A stretch of 64,000 nucleotides of DNA from Andreesenia angusta (GTDB lineage Bacteria > Bacillota > Clostridia > Tissierellales > Gottschalkiaceae). The stretch covers positions 1-64,000 of the forward strand of contig JAUNVB010000002.1 of the NCBI GenBank assembly GCA_030537835.1, given 5' to 3'. Under the pieces are notes generated by a model, which saw only the letters and a program-made list of their open reading frames with translations, did no database searches and had not been told where the DNA came from. The position numbers were made by a program, and so were the translations under genes. Below are positions 1 through 8,831 of this stretch, piece by piece (position 1 is the stretch's first letter; every line of letters starts with the position of its first letter).

Positions 1-77
1 CAAATAGAATATCTATACAAAAAAGACACCTAGGTCACATAAGACAATTCTCATCTATTGCTATTATTGAAAAGATT

Positions 78-97
78 ATAATCAAGATATTGATAAT
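78..97. promoter_or_regulatory. Near-perfect 20-bp palindrome upstream of rubrerythrin, possible operator
   Basis: The arms ATAATCAA and TTGATAAT flank a 4-bp centre, so the element looks like an operator for a dimeric repressor. It lies about 160 bp before the rubrerythrin start codon. It loosely resembles Fur/PerR-type A/T-rich inverted repeats but matches neither consensus well. The rest of positions 1-259 shows no gene. Assignment to oxidative-stress control is inference only. Confidence 0.3.
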
Positions 98-259
98 TGA
101 TTTATTTGAATGAATCTTATTAAATAAGATAATAAGGCTTAGTATCAAGCATATAGATAAAAGTGATAAGATTAACGGTAAAAAAATGATATTTTTTTAA
201 TCAAATAGGGTATACTTATATTGAGGCTTAAATTGAGACTGATATTAGGAGGTTATATT

Positions 260-841
260 ATGAGTTTAAAAGGAACAAGAACAGCGAAAAATTTATTAAC
301 ATCTTTTATAGGAGAATGTCAAGCTAGGATGAGATATGACTATTATTCATCACAGGCGAAAAAAGATGGATACGTACAAATATCTAATATATTTGCAGAA
401 ACAGCAAAAAATGAAAAAGAGCATGCTAAGAGATTTTATAAATTCCTAAGAGATGAATTAGAGGGTGAAGAATTAGAAGTTGATTCAAATTATCCTATTA
501 ATTTTTCAGATACACTTTCGAATTTAAAAGCAGCAGCAGCAGGTGAGCATGAAGAACAATCTTCAATGTATCCTAAATTTGCTGATATAGCGGCAGAAGA
601 AGGTTTTATAGAAATAGCAAATGTATTTAGCAGAATTGCAGAAGTTGAAGAGAGACATGAGATAAGATTTAGAAAGCTTATAGAAAATATAGAAAAAGAT
701 AGAGTATTCAAAAGAGAAGAAGTATATGAGTGGAAATGTAATAATTGCGGATATATTCATACTGGAAAATTTGCACCTGAGAAATGCCCAGCATGCGATC
801 ATCCTAAAGCTCATTTCGAAATATTTGTAGAAAATTATTAA
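260..841 (+). CDS. rbr: Rubrerythrin
   Basis: Rubrerythrin is a cytoplasmic non-haem iron peroxidase that reduces hydrogen peroxide with electrons from rubredoxin or NADH in anaerobes. The 193-residue protein has an N-terminal ferritin-like four-helix domain with two diiron motifs (glutamate plus ExxH, seen as EKEH and EERH). The C-terminal rubredoxin-like domain carries CNNCGY and CPACDHP as its four iron-binding cysteines. The start is the ATG at 260, 6 bases after AGGAGG; an upstream in-frame extension has no ribosome-binding site. It appears monocistronic, ending in the terminator at 847-878. Length and motif order match the family. Confidence 0.95.
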   Translation: MSLKGTRTAKNLLTSFIGECQARMRYDYYSSQAKKDGYVQISNIFAETAKNEKEHAKRFYKFLRDELEGEELEVDSNYPINFSDTLSNLKAAAAGEHEEQSSMYPKFADIAAEEGFIEIANVFSRIAEVEERHEIRFRKLIENIEKDRVFKREEVYEWKCNNCGYIHTGKFAPEKCPACDHPKAHFEIFVENY

Positions 842-846
842 ATAGA

Positions 847-878
847 AAAGCAGGATTATATAATCCTGCTTTTTTTTC
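847..878. terminator. Bidirectional terminator between rbr and the AraC gene
   Basis: An AAAGCAGGATTA stem closes with TAATCCTGCTTT and is followed by eight T residues on the plus strand. The stop codon of the convergent AraC-family gene lies inside the stem, and the minus strand also runs into A/T-rich sequence, so it can serve both genes. Confidence 0.85.
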
Positions 879-1521
879 TATATTCTAAAGGTGTTATATT
901 TTCATACTTCTTAAAAAGAGTAGAAAAATAGTTTTGATTATTAAATCCACAGATATAAGAAATATAAGAGAGAGAATAATTGGAATTTTTTAGTAGATAT
1001 TTAGATTCTCTTATTCTCACATTATTTATAAACTGTGTAATCTTAAGACCAGTATTCTTTATAAATAGATGTGATAAATGGCCTTTAGATATATGCATTT
1101 CATCAGCGATTATCTCTAAAGATAGATCGCAATTATAGTTCTTTTCAATATAAGTAATTGCTTTATTTACAATTGGATTATTAGATTTAGCAATATTTTT
1201 CTTTCTATAATCATTTAAGAACTTTATAGCTTCGACTCCCTTACTATCCAAATCAGAAAGAGATTCAATAGATTCAATCTTATGTATCAATTGATGAGAA
1301 ACTTTACAGATATTATTACAATCTTTTATCTCAAGAGCTCTAGATATACAACAGAGCAAACATATTAAATTATTCTTCTTACACCTTAGAATATTACAAT
1401 CATTATCATATATAAACTTATCTGAAGAATAATAAGTTCTATAGAGCAAAAGAGCTTTATTTAAATTATTTTTTTTCAAATTACGTACAATTTCTTTTTC
1501 CGCCTCAATTATATTTAACAT
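856..1521 (-). CDS. AraC-family transcriptional regulator
   Basis: This 221-residue DNA-binding regulator has a C-terminal AraC/XylS double helix-turn-helix (about residues 115-218), with the typical start 'AITYIEKNYNCDLSLEIIA' and the signature ending in 'CGFNNQNYFSTLFKKY'. The N-terminal half contains several cysteines and no domain I recognise. The ATG at 1521 is preferred over the GTG at 1527 because AAGGA stands 9 bases before it. It is divergent from flavodoxin, and the gap holds tandem A/T repeats suited to AraC-type binding, so control of flavodoxin is a reasonable inference. The ligand is unknown. Confidence 0.85.
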   Translation of the reverse strand: MLNIIEAEKEIVRNLKKNNLNKALLLYRTYYSSDKFIYDNDCNILRCKKNNLICLLCCISRALEIKDCNNICKVSHQLIHKIESIESLSDLDSKGVEAIKFLNDYRKKNIAKSNNPIVNKAITYIEKNYNCDLSLEIIADEMHISKGHLSHLFIKNTGLKITQFINNVRIRESKYLLKNSNYSLSYISYICGFNNQNYFSTLFKKYENITPLEYRKKSRII

Positions 1522-1569
1522 AATCACTCATCCTTTTTAATAAAATTATTTAAAATTCGCCATATCATA

Positions 1570-1628
1570 GTTTTTTATAAAAACATAATCGTTTTTTGTA
1601 AAAAACTTCCTATATTAAATAGTATAAT
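1570..1628. promoter_or_regulatory. Tandem repeats and -10 box in the araC-flavodoxin gap
   Basis: Two near-identical elements, GTTTTTTATAAAAAC (1570-1584) and GTTTTTTGTAAAAAAC (1591-1606), are spaced 21 bp start to start, which is two helical turns. TATAAT at 1623-1628 is the likely flavodoxin -10, so the second element covers the -35 position. Direct repeats on one helix face next to the promoter are typical of AraC-family activators. Binding by the neighbouring regulator is inferred. Confidence 0.5.
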
Positions 1629-1668
1629 AAATCTATCAATGAATATCAATATCAAGGAGGAATTATTA

Positions 1669-2088
1669 ATGGCGAAACTAAGTATAGTTTATTGGAGTGG
1701 AACAGGAAACACAGAACAAATGGCAGAGTATATTAAAGAAGGAGCAGAATCAGCAGGTGCAGAAGTAACTTTATCAAGCGTAGATTCAGCTGATGCAAGC
1801 TTAGCAGATGCAGATGTATTAGCATTTGGATGTCCTTCAATGGGAGCAGAAGAATTAGAAGGAGAGATAGAAGACTATATAGACTCTGTAAAAGATAAGT
1901 TATCAGGAAAAACTGTTGGACTTTTCGGATCATATGATTGGGGAGAAGGACAATGGATGGAAGATTGGAAAGAGTCTATGGAAGGCTTAGGAGCAAATGT
2001 AGTAGGAGACGGGCTAATAGTTAACTTAACTCCTGAAGGCGACGATATAGACGCTTGCAAGAATTATGGTAGCGAAATAGTTAAGTAG
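1669..2088 (+). CDS. Flavodoxin
   Basis: Flavodoxin is a small FMN-binding electron carrier that can stand in for ferredoxin. The 139-residue protein starts with a beta strand and the FMN phosphate loop SGTGNTE (about residues 9-15). It continues with FGCPSMG and FGSYDWGEG, the two loops that usually flank the isoalloxazine ring, and is acidic throughout. The ATG at 1669 follows AAGGAGG with good spacing; the ATG at 1639 lacks one. A DUF3793 gene follows after 18 bases and is probably co-transcribed. The divergent AraC-family gene is a candidate regulator. Confidence 0.93.
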   Translation: MAKLSIVYWSGTGNTEQMAEYIKEGAESAGAEVTLSSVDSADASLADADVLAFGCPSMGAEELEGEIEDYIDSVKDKLSGKTVGLFGSYDWGEGQWMEDWKESMEGLGANVVGDGLIVNLTPEGDDIDACKNYGSEIVK

Positions 2089-2106
2089 TGAAGGAATTTT
2101 AAAAAG

Positions 2107-2733
2107 ATGTTAAAAAAGAGAAAAGAGTTTTTCCAAAAGATAAATAAATTTGAAAAGCAAGATTATTTGGATTCTTTTTTAATATATTTATTGTCTCCTA
2201 TTATTACAGGAATAAAGCCTTCTGCTACTATAACACTTACACATATGCAAGGAGATAGATTTAGATATCTCTACGAAAAAGAACTATCCAATGAGAATTT
2301 TGAGTACTTAAGAATTAGAAGATGTGAGAAGAAAGAATTAATTATGATCTATAATAAGAAATCATTAATTAAGTATTTGAGCATAGAAGAAAATAAAAAA
2401 TTACTTGAAGGTGCAGGATATTCTGGAATGAGTATTGAAGAGATGTTTGAAGAACTTAGGTTCAGAATTATCACAGAAGAATTTCCGCATGAAATTGGAC
2501 TTTTTCTGGGAATACCTGCTTGCGATGTGAAGGGCTTTTTAAATTGCAAAAAATGCATTCATAGCAGATATTGGAAGGTTTATGATAATTTGGAAATAGC
2601 AAATGAACTCTTTGATCTTTATGACTCATCAAGAGATATAGTTATAAATGACACACTAAAAGGTGTGCCACTAGAGAAAACAATATATAGTATGAAAAAC
2701 ATGTATTTAAAAAATGTTGACATACTTCAGTAG
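2107..2733 (+). CDS. DUF3793 family protein
   Basis: This 208-residue protein matches the clostridial DUF3793 family, recognisable by 'EFPHEIGLFLGIPACDVKGFL' and the following 'YWKVYDN...A'. The function is unknown. Two cysteines (CKKC, about residues 148-151) follow the conserved block. It lies 18 bases downstream of flavodoxin with GAAGGA before its ATG, so the two form an operon; a redox or haem/iron-linked role is only suggested by this pairing. It ends before a strong terminator. No signal peptide or membrane segment is visible. Confidence 0.8.
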   Translation: MLKKRKEFFQKINKFEKQDYLDSFLIYLLSPIITGIKPSATITLTHMQGDRFRYLYEKELSNENFEYLRIRRCEKKELIMIYNKKSLIKYLSIEENKKLLEGAGYSGMSIEEMFEELRFRIITEEFPHEIGLFLGIPACDVKGFLNCKKCIHSRYWKVYDNLEIANELFDLYDSSRDIVINDTLKGVPLEKTIYSMKNMYLKNVDILQ

Positions 2734-2737
2734 AAAA

Positions 2738-2779
2738 ACTCTCTATTTTATGTTATTCTAAAATAGAGAGTTTATTTTT
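2738..2779 (+). terminator. Terminator of the flavodoxin-DUF3793 operon
   Basis: A 12-bp stem (ACTCTCTATTTT with AAAATAGAGAGT) is followed by a T-rich tract, TTATTTTT. Confidence 0.85.
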
Positions 2780-2820
2780 GATTATAATAAAAACATATAA
2801 AATTTTAAAGGAGTGATTTT

Positions 2821-3405
2821 ATGGCAAGACCAATGGGGCCAAGATTTAAATTATGTAGAAGATTTGGAGTGAATATATTCGATCATCCAAAAGCATTGGA
2901 AAGAGGAACTAAAGATAATAGAAAAGTAACTGAATATGGAAAGCAGCTTACAGAAAAGCAAAAGCTAAAAGCTTATTATGGTGTTATGGAAAAGCAGATG
3001 CTGAAATATGTAAGAGCAGCTTTCAAATCAGACGAACAACCTGGTACAGCATTAGTAAAGAGTTTAGAAAAGAGATTAGACAATGTAGTTTATAGAATAG
3101 GACTTGCGTCATCTCTAAGACAAGCTAGACAGATGGTAGTACATGGACATGTTAAAGTAAATGGAAAGAAAGTTGATATACCATCGTACGCAGTATCAGT
3201 AGGAGATACTATATCTCTAAAAGAGAAATCTAGAGAAGTTGAGCTATTTAAAAGCAATATCGATCTAGCAAAAGAATCACCTTCATATATAGAAGTAGAT
3301 AGAAATAATTTTGAAGGTAAATTAGTTAGAGAGCCAGAAAGAGAAGAAGTTCCAATATTTGTTACGGATTCATTAGTGGTTGAGTATTATTCTAAGAATA
3401 TGTAA
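2821..3405 (+). CDS. rpsD: 30S ribosomal protein S4
   Basis: S4 is a primary 16S rRNA-binding protein that nucleates 30S assembly. The 194-residue protein begins [16 protein letters not shown] and contains the S4 RNA-binding domain around residues 85-145 ([18 protein letters not shown]). Only one cysteine is present near the N-terminus, so this is the zinc-free (C-minus) form. It is a single-gene unit with AAGGAG before the ATG and its own terminator, far from the alpha operon where S4 sits in many bacteria. A second S4 paralogue elsewhere is possible but cannot be judged here. Confidence 0.97.
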   Translation: MARPMGPRFKLCRRFGVNIFDHPKALERGTKDNRKVTEYGKQLTEKQKLKAYYGVMEKQMLKYVRAAFKSDEQPGTALVKSLEKRLDNVVYRIGLASSLRQARQMVVHGHVKVNGKKVDIPSYAVSVGDTISLKEKSREVELFKSNIDLAKESPSYIEVDRNNFEGKLVREPEREEVPIFVTDSLVVEYYSKNM

Positions 3406-3436
3406 AGTCTATAGTTGAATATAGACTTTTTCTTTT
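3403..3436 (+). terminator. rpsD terminator
   Basis: AAAGTCTATA pairs with TATAGACTTT across a short loop and is followed by TTTCTTTTT. Confidence 0.8.
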
Positions 3437-3459
3437 TGTGTAAATTTTTCACATAATTA

Positions 3460-3492
3460 AAGCCTTCTGTCTTCAGAGAAGACGGAAGGCTT
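3460..3492. terminator. Very stable 15-bp hairpin in the rpsD-cobO gap
   Basis: AAGCCTTCTGTCTTC pairs with GAAGACGGAAGGCTT over a 3-base loop with one wobble pair. Neither side has a long T-run, so it is a weak intrinsic terminator at best. It could end the minus-strand adenosyltransferase transcript or protect a 3' end. The remaining 120 bases up to 3618 show nothing else. Confidence 0.45.
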
Positions 3493-3618
3493 ATAATAAA
3501 GGTTTAATCGTTTAATTAAAAGTGATTATCAGTTTCTAAAATAATTATATCATTGAAAAGAGATTTTTTTTTCAAAAAAACGAAGATATTTTTATAAAAT
3601 CTAATTAAGTATAGATAA

Positions 3619-4152
3619 TTAATACTCTATGCCTTTTCTTGAATTAATCCCTTCAGTAAAAGGATGCTTACGCATCTTTATCTCACTCACATAATCGGCT
3701 ATCTCTATAAAGCTTTGAGGAGCTTTCCTACCAGTTAATATGATTTCCATAGTTTTAGGCTTCGATTTTAAAAGCTCAAGAATCCTATTCTCATCTATTA
3801 GACCATTATGCAATGATCCAAAGATCTCATCTAGTATCAGGACATCACATTTATCTTCTCTTATCACCTCTTCAATAAAACAGATTGCCTTATCAGTTTC
3901 TTCTTGTAACACTTTCTTTTCACGCTCAGTTAAATTCCAAAAGAAATTTTTTTCACTCTCAAATCTAAAAACTTCAAAATTATCTATTCTATCAAGTATA
4001 TGAAGTTCACCAGTAAAAAAAGTCTTTAAGAATTGTACCATATATACATCTAGATCATTTCCAGCAGCTCTTATACCCTGTCCTATAGCAGCAGTAGTTT
4101 TGCCTTTTCCGTCTCCAGTATATATCTGTATTAAGCCAAGTTTTAATTTCAT
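3619..4152 (-). CDS. cobO: Cob(I)alamin adenosyltransferase (CobO/BtuR type)
   Basis: This enzyme transfers the adenosyl group of ATP to cob(I)alamin to make adenosylcobalamin. The 177-residue protein has the family P-loop TGDGKGKTTAA (about residues 13-23), a central DVLILDE Walker-B-like strand, and the C-terminal 'KHPFTEGINSRKGIEY' typical of this class. The ATG at 4152 is chosen because AAAGGA sits 8 bases before it; longer GTG and ATG starts overlap that site. It stands alone between convergent rpsD and divergent clpB. No cobalamin riboswitch is visible upstream. Confidence 0.9.
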   Translation of the reverse strand: MKLKLGLIQIYTGDGKGKTTAAIGQGIRAAGNDLDVYMVQFLKTFFTGELHILDRIDNFEVFRFESEKNFFWNLTEREKKVLQEETDKAICFIEEVIREDKCDVLILDEIFGSLHNGLIDENRILELLKSKPKTMEIILTGRKAPQSFIEIADYVSEIKMRKHPFTEGINSRKGIEY

Positions 4153-4282
4153 ATATATCATCCTTTCCACTATATTTCATTTCTATAATCAATTTATATA
4201 TTATTCTATACTAAGAGTTGATAATTTACCATAAATATATTTTTATCAGATAAAAATATTTAAAAAAATATGAAAAATATAC

Positions 4283-4310
4283 TTGATAAATAATTTTATA
4301 GTGGTATAAT
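4283..4310 (+). promoter_or_regulatory. clpB promoter
   Basis: TTGATA (4283-4288) is followed after 16 bp by TATAAT (4305-4310), a sigma-A type promoter placed just before the CtsR box. Confidence 0.75.
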
Positions 4311-4318
4311 ATAACTAA

Positions 4319-4335
4319 GGTCAAAGATAGTCAAA
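4319..4335 (+). promoter_or_regulatory. CtsR operator of clpB
   Basis: GGTCAAA-GAT-AGTCAAA matches the known CtsR heptad direct repeat (RGTCAAA, 3-bp spacer, RGTCAAA) at every defined position. It lies around the expected transcription start of clpB, the classic repressing position. The ctsR gene is in the same window at 22667. Confidence 0.93.
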
Positions 4336-4370
4336 GTAAAACTGATCTTATTTTGAAAGGAGTGTTTAGT

Positions 4371-6959
4371 ATGAATTTAGAAAAATATACTCAGAAATCG
4401 TTAGAGGCTATACAAGTAGCAAGTGAAGAAGCATTGAGAAATGATAATCAGCAAATAGAAGATATACATTTGAACTATGCACTTCTTATGCAAAGTGATG
4501 GCCTTATACCTAGGATATTTGAATTGATGAATATAGATATTAATAGAATTAGAACTGATTTAAAAGATAAAATAGATAGATTGCCTAAAGTACAAGGCTC
4601 TACTCAAAATCCTTATCCGAGTAGAGTTTTTTCTAAGATATTATTAAAGGCAGAAGATATTGCGAAGAAAAATGATGATGAATATATAAGTGTTGAACAT
4701 ATATATTTAGCAATGATTGAAGATAAAAGCTCATTATCTAATGAGCTATTTAAAAAATATGGAATAGATAAGAAGAAATTTAAAGAAAACCTTTTGAAGA
4801 TAAAGGGGGATAATAAAGTGGAAACTAATAATCCTGAAGATATGTATGAAGTATTAGAAAAATACGGTAGAGATCTATGTGAGGAAGCTAGAGCAGGAAA
4901 AATAGACCCAGTTATAGGTAGAGATAATGAGATAAGAAATTCCATCAGAATTCTATCTAGAAGAACAAAGAACAATCCTGTTTTAATAGGAGAGCCTGGT
5001 GTAGGAAAAACAGCTATAGTAGAAGGACTAGCTCAAAGAATCGTTAATGGCGATGTACCAGAGGGACTAAAAGGAAAGACAATATATTCTCTAGATATCG
5101 GGGCTCTAATAGCAGGAGCTAAATTTAGAGGAGAATTTGAGGAAAGATTAAAAGCTGTTTTAAAAGAAGTTGAGAAAGCAGACGGACAAATAATAATGTT
5201 TATAGATGAAATTCATACTATAGTAGGTGCAGGTAAGACTGATGGTGCTATGGATGCTGGAAATATATTAAAGCCAATGCTTGCAAGAGGAGAATTGCAT
5301 TGTATTGGAGCAACGACATTAGATGAGTATAGGAAGTATATAGAAAAAGATGCAGCACTTGAAAGAAGATTCCAAAAAGTTCAAATTGATCAACCTACAG
5401 TTGAAGACACTATAGCTATATTAAGAGGTATAAAAGAAAAATATGAAGTTCATCATGGGGTTAGAATTGCAGACTCTGCTGTTATAGCAGCTGCGAATTT
5501 ATCTGATAGATATATAACAGACAGATTTCTTCCAGATAAGGCAATCGACTTAATGGATGAGTCGGCAGCTATGCTCAAGATGGAAATAGATTCTATGCCT
5601 GTAGAAATAGATGAACTCAATAGAAAAATTTTACAACTGCAGATAGAGGCTGAGTCTTTAAAGAGAGAAACGGATGAGCATTCTAAGAAAAGACTTGAAG
5701 ATATACAAAAAGAGATATCTGAACTCGAAGAGGAAGCTAATGTTTTAAAAGCTCAGTGGAATATTGAAAAAGAATCGATAAACAGAATCTCAGATTTGAA
5801 AAAAGAAATAGATTCAGTTAAAGTCGAGATTGAATATGCAGAGAGAGAATATGATTTAGAAAGAGTAGCAAGGCTTAGATATGGTAAATTAAAAGAATTA
5901 GAGGATGAATTAGAAGAAGCTAAGGCAATAGAAAAAGATAAAGATAATTCAATGTTAAAAGAAGAAGTAACAGATATTGATATAGCAGAGATAGTTGGTA
6001 AATGGACAGGGATTCCTGTTACAAAACTAGTAGAAGGAGAAAAACAGAAATTATTAAATTTAGAGACTATATTAAAAGAAAGAGTTATTGGACAGGATGA
6101 AGCTGTTAAGAATGTCTCAGATGCTGTTATAAGGGCTAGAGCAGGTCTTAAAGATATAAATAAGCCTATAGGGTCATTCATCTTTCTTGGACCTACAGGA
6201 GTCGGTAAAACGGAATTAGCAAAAACAGTTGCAGAATCACTATTCGATAGTGAAAAGAATATGGTAAGGATAGATATGTCTGAATATATGGAAAAGCATT
6301 CAGTAGCAAGACTTATAGGAGCACCTCCAGGATATGTTGGCTATGATGAAGGAGGACAATTAACTGAAGCAGTTAGAAGAAAACCATATAGTATAGTTCT
6401 CTTCGATGAGATAGAAAAAGCTCATCCTGATGTATTCAATATATTATTACAAGTTTTAGACGATGGAAGACTTACAGATAATCAGGGAAGAACTGTAGAT
6501 TTTAAAAATACAATTATAATAATGACATCTAATATAGGATCGGATTATTTAATTGAAGGCATAGATGAAAATGGAAATATAACTGAAGAAGCTAAAAAAG
6601 ACGTTGATGATATGCTTAAAGCTAATTTCAGACCAGAGTTTTTAAACCGTATAGATGATATTATAATGTTTAGACCATTAGATAGAGAAGCTGTATATCA
6701 AATTATAGAATTAATAGTAGATGAGATAAGAGAAAGACTTTCTGATAAGCATATAAATATAGATATAACTGAAGCTGGAAAAGAGTATATATTAGATAAT
6801 GCATATTCTCATATCTATGGAGCTAGACCTATTAAGAGATTTGTACAGAGATTTGTAGAAACAGAACTCGGTAAGAAAATAATTGCTGGAGAAATCAATG
6901 AGAAAGATGATGTTGTAATCGATAGTAAAGATGATGAATTAATAATTAATAGAAGATAG
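4371..6959 (+). CDS. clpB: ATP-dependent chaperone ClpB
   Basis: ClpB is a hexameric AAA+ disaggregase that works with DnaK to rescue aggregated proteins after stress. The 862-residue protein has an N-domain (1-145), a first AAA+ module with P-loop GEPGVGKTA, the long coiled-coil middle domain (about residues 400-530, rich in Glu/Lys) that distinguishes ClpB from ClpC, and a second module with GPTGVGKTE. The ATG at 4371 follows AAAGGAG; the TTG at 4353 would put that site inside the gene. The CtsR box upstream makes it a heat-shock gene of the CtsR regulon. Confidence 0.97.
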   Translation: MNLEKYTQKSLEAIQVASEEALRNDNQQIEDIHLNYALLMQSDGLIPRIFELMNIDINRIRTDLKDKIDRLPKVQGSTQNPYPSRVFSKILLKAEDIAKKNDDEYISVEHIYLAMIEDKSSLSNELFKKYGIDKKKFKENLLKIKGDNKVETNNPEDMYEVLEKYGRDLCEEARAGKIDPVIGRDNEIRNSIRILSRRTKNNPVLIGEPGVGKTAIVEGLAQRIVNGDVPEGLKGKTIYSLDIGALIAGAKFRGEFEERLKAVLKEVEKADGQIIMFIDEIHTIVGAGKTDGAMDAGNILKPMLARGELHCIGATTLDEYRKYIEKDAALERRFQKVQIDQPTVEDTIAILRGIKEKYEVHHGVRIADSAVIAAANLSDRYITDRFLPDKAIDLMDESAAMLKMEIDSMPVEIDELNRKILQLQIEAESLKRETDEHSKKRLEDIQKEISELEEEANVLKAQWNIEKESINRISDLKKEIDSVKVEIEYAEREYDLERVARLRYGKLKELEDELEEAKAIEKDKDNSMLKEEVTDIDIAEIVGKWTGIPVTKLVEGEKQKLLNLETILKERVIGQDEAVKNVSDAVIRARAGLKDINKPIGSFIFLGPTGVGKTELAKTVAESLFDSEKNMVRIDMSEYMEKHSVARLIGAPPGYVGYDEGGQLTEAVRRKPYSIVLFDEIEKAHPDVFNILLQVLDDGRLTDNQGRTVDFKNTIIIMTSNIGSDYLIEGIDENGNITEEAKKDVDDMLKANFRPEFLNRIDDIIMFRPLDREAVYQIIELIVDEIRERLSDKHINIDITEAGKEYILDNAYSHIYGARPIKRFVQRFVETELGKKIIAGEINEKDDVVIDSKDDELIINRR

Positions 6960-6960
6960 T

Positions 6961-6984
6961 ATGGAGAGAGCTCGCTCTCTCCAT
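6961..6984 (+). terminator. Hairpin after clpB
   Basis: ATGGAGAGAG and CTCTCTCCAT form a perfect 10-bp stem with a CTCG loop immediately after the clpB stop. There is no real T-run, so termination may be partial. Confidence 0.6.
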
Positions 6985-7088
6985 AATTTACTTTAATAGA
7001 ATTGTATATAATTATAAGATTTCTCTATTTGAACAATATGATAAGTTCCGGTAATATTGGATACGAAGAGGTTATTGGAGGGATTTAT

Positions 7089-7556
7089 ATGGCAAGTAGA
7101 GAAGAAGTATTAGATAGAGTTCAAAATGAGGCTGAAGAAATTTTTTCTAGAGAAGAACTTTATTGTTCTGAGGCTGTTGTTAAGACTATAAACTCTTTAT
7201 TAGACAGTCCTTATGATGAAGAAGTGATAAAATTAGCATCAGGCTTTCCTGTTGGAATGGGAATGAGAGGATGTTTATGTGGAGCCGTAAGTGGAGGACA
7301 GATGTCATTAGGAATGGTTTATGGAAGAAAGCATGGAGAAAATATGGATAATAAGATGTTTGAGGTTTCAGCAGGGCTTCATGATTATATAAAAGAGGAT
7401 TATGGTTCAACTTGCTGTAGAGTTATAACTAGGCAATGGGCTGGAGATAATTTTGCAAGCGAGGGTAGAAAAAGACATTGTATAGAGATAACTGGAAAAG
7501 TAGCTAGATGGGTTGCTGATCAAATGATAGAAGATGGATATGTAAAAATAGATTAA
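7089..7556 (+). CDS. C_GCAxxG_C_C family redox-cysteine protein
   Basis: This 155-residue protein belongs to the family named for its conserved cysteine pattern: a first Cys in ELYCSEAV (about residue 26), the GCLCGAVSGG core (about residues 61-70), then Cys pairs in STCCR and a last Cys in RHCIEI. Members are common in anaerobes and are presumed to bind metal or act in redox chemistry, but the function is not established. The ATG at 7089 follows TTGGAGGG; the longer upstream reading has no such site. It is a single gene ending at a bidirectional terminator. Confidence 0.85.
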   Translation: MASREEVLDRVQNEAEEIFSREELYCSEAVVKTINSLLDSPYDEEVIKLASGFPVGMGMRGCLCGAVSGGQMSLGMVYGRKHGENMDNKMFEVSAGLHDYIKEDYGSTCCRVITRQWAGDNFASEGRKRHCIEITGKVARWVADQMIEDGYVKID

Positions 7557-7558
7557 AA

Positions 7559-7590
7559 AATACTCCTAATTTATTAGGAGTATTTTTTAT
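7559..7590. terminator. Bidirectional terminator
   Basis: TACTCCTAA and TTAGGAGTA form a stem with TTTTTT on the plus side and an A-run on the other side. It serves the C_GCAxxG gene and the convergent transporter gene, whose stop codon is in the hairpin. Confidence 0.85.
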
Positions 7591-8512
7591 TATTCAATAT
7601 CTCAAAGAAAAAGAAATTGAGATATTTTATAAATACGAATATGACTATTAAAGAAGCTAGTATTTCTTGTAGAATTATAAAATACTTAAGAACTAAAAAA
7701 TATTTTCCAATACTTATAAGATAGTTATTAGATAATTTCATCGCTATAGCAGATATTACTATAGGAAATGTAAAAGCAGAAAAACTAGGATAGAATCTAA
7801 TTTTTATCAATTTACCTAATTTAGATAATACGAGTATATACATAGATAAAGATAATATGAATAAGAATGTGAATACTATAGAATTCTTATTTTCGAATGA
7901 ATTTAAATATCCAGCTAAACAAAGGCTTGCTGGTGCAGCAAAAACTGCAAAAGTAGGACTAGCAGGCTCTGGTATAGACTTTACTATCTTCCATCTATAG
8001 ACAACTAGTATCAATAAAATCAGATAAGATATGAATCCAAAATAAAAGATTATTCTTCCAATCTGATTTAAATTATAAATTGGGGCTGTTACGGATGCAG
8101 TTACAATTCCAACATAGACTATGAACCATGAAGGAAAAACTCTCTTTATATCGAAAGAGACTAAATAATTCATTGTAAATCTTATTAGAAAGTAAATATG
8201 CAATAATATACCGAATAACCATAATCCAAGTCCTAAATTATAAGAATATTTTACTATGTAGGTGGAATAGATGATTATAGCCATCGATAAAGTAGGAAAA
8301 GTACTTGCAATTAAAGAATTTTTAACCTCCTCTTTTAATAATCTCCTATAGAATACTATCTTTAGTAATATAAATAATAATAATATGCTACCAATTAAGA
8401 AAGATATATTTTTAATAGCAGAATTATAATCTTGTAGAAGATTTCCTAAGGCAAATACTGATAGTATCAATCCGCAAATTGGTAGAGGTATATTCTTAAT
8501 AAAGCTCTTCAT
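7574..8512 (-). CDS. TDT-family (TehA/SLAC1-like) membrane transporter
   Basis: This 312-residue integral membrane protein has about ten hydrophobic segments, as in the tellurite-resistance/dicarboxylate transporter family. Characteristic loops are FPSWFIVYVGI, 'PTFAVFAAPASLCLAGY' and 'FYPSFSAFTFPIVISA', each carrying the proline/phenylalanine pattern that lines the SLAC1/TehA pore. The substrate, probably an organic acid or small anion, cannot be told from sequence. The ATG at 8512 follows GGAGTGAGGG. It is a single gene, convergent with the C_GCAxxG gene. Confidence 0.8.
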   Translation of the reverse strand: MKSFIKNIPLPICGLILSVFALGNLLQDYNSAIKNISFLIGSILLLFILLKIVFYRRLLKEEVKNSLIASTFPTLSMAIIIYSTYIVKYSYNLGLGLWLFGILLHIYFLIRFTMNYLVSFDIKRVFPSWFIVYVGIVTASVTAPIYNLNQIGRIIFYFGFISYLILLILVVYRWKIVKSIPEPASPTFAVFAAPASLCLAGYLNSFENKNSIVFTFLFILSLSMYILVLSKLGKLIKIRFYPSFSAFTFPIVISAIAMKLSNNYLISIGKYFLVLKYFIILQEILASLIVIFVFIKYLNFFFFEILNNKKYS

Positions 8513-8831
8513 ACCCTCACTCCATTCAATATTAAAATCATAATAAATCTATCATAGGAGATGAAGAGATTCAAATAGAAATAATTTATAGATATTATTT
8601 CTATTTGAAAGAAGCTATATTATTTCGTTAAGAAGGCCTTATATATTCAGGACTTTTAGTATTGGCTATTATTCATTTTTTTATGAAGACTATAGTTTCT
8701 CTAATCATATTCCTGAATATAAGAAATTAAAATTCATATTAAATAGATAGAAAATACGAAAATTTTCAAAGGAATATTGAAATTTGTACGGATTTAGTTT
8801 AAAATAGAAGAGTCGAAAGGAGCGATAGCTT
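8513..8831. other. 319-bp intergenic region with two hairpin elements
   Basis: No gene is visible. The stretch holds a perfect 16-bp hairpin, TTCAAATAGAAATAAT (8570-8585) with its complement at 8594-8609. It also holds an 11-bp inverted repeat, TATATTCAGGA (8642-8652) and TCCTGAATATA (8711-8721), enclosing a smaller TTCAT/ATGAA hairpin. The first may lie in the 5' leader of the minus-strand transporter. The second could be a structured RNA or the leader of the F420-ligase-like gene. No clear promoter could be tied to either. Confidence 0.5.

Noticed and set aside
4153-4282. Cobalamin riboswitch before the adenosyltransferase gene
   Set aside because: The gap is short, A/T-rich and contains no B12-box-like sequence.
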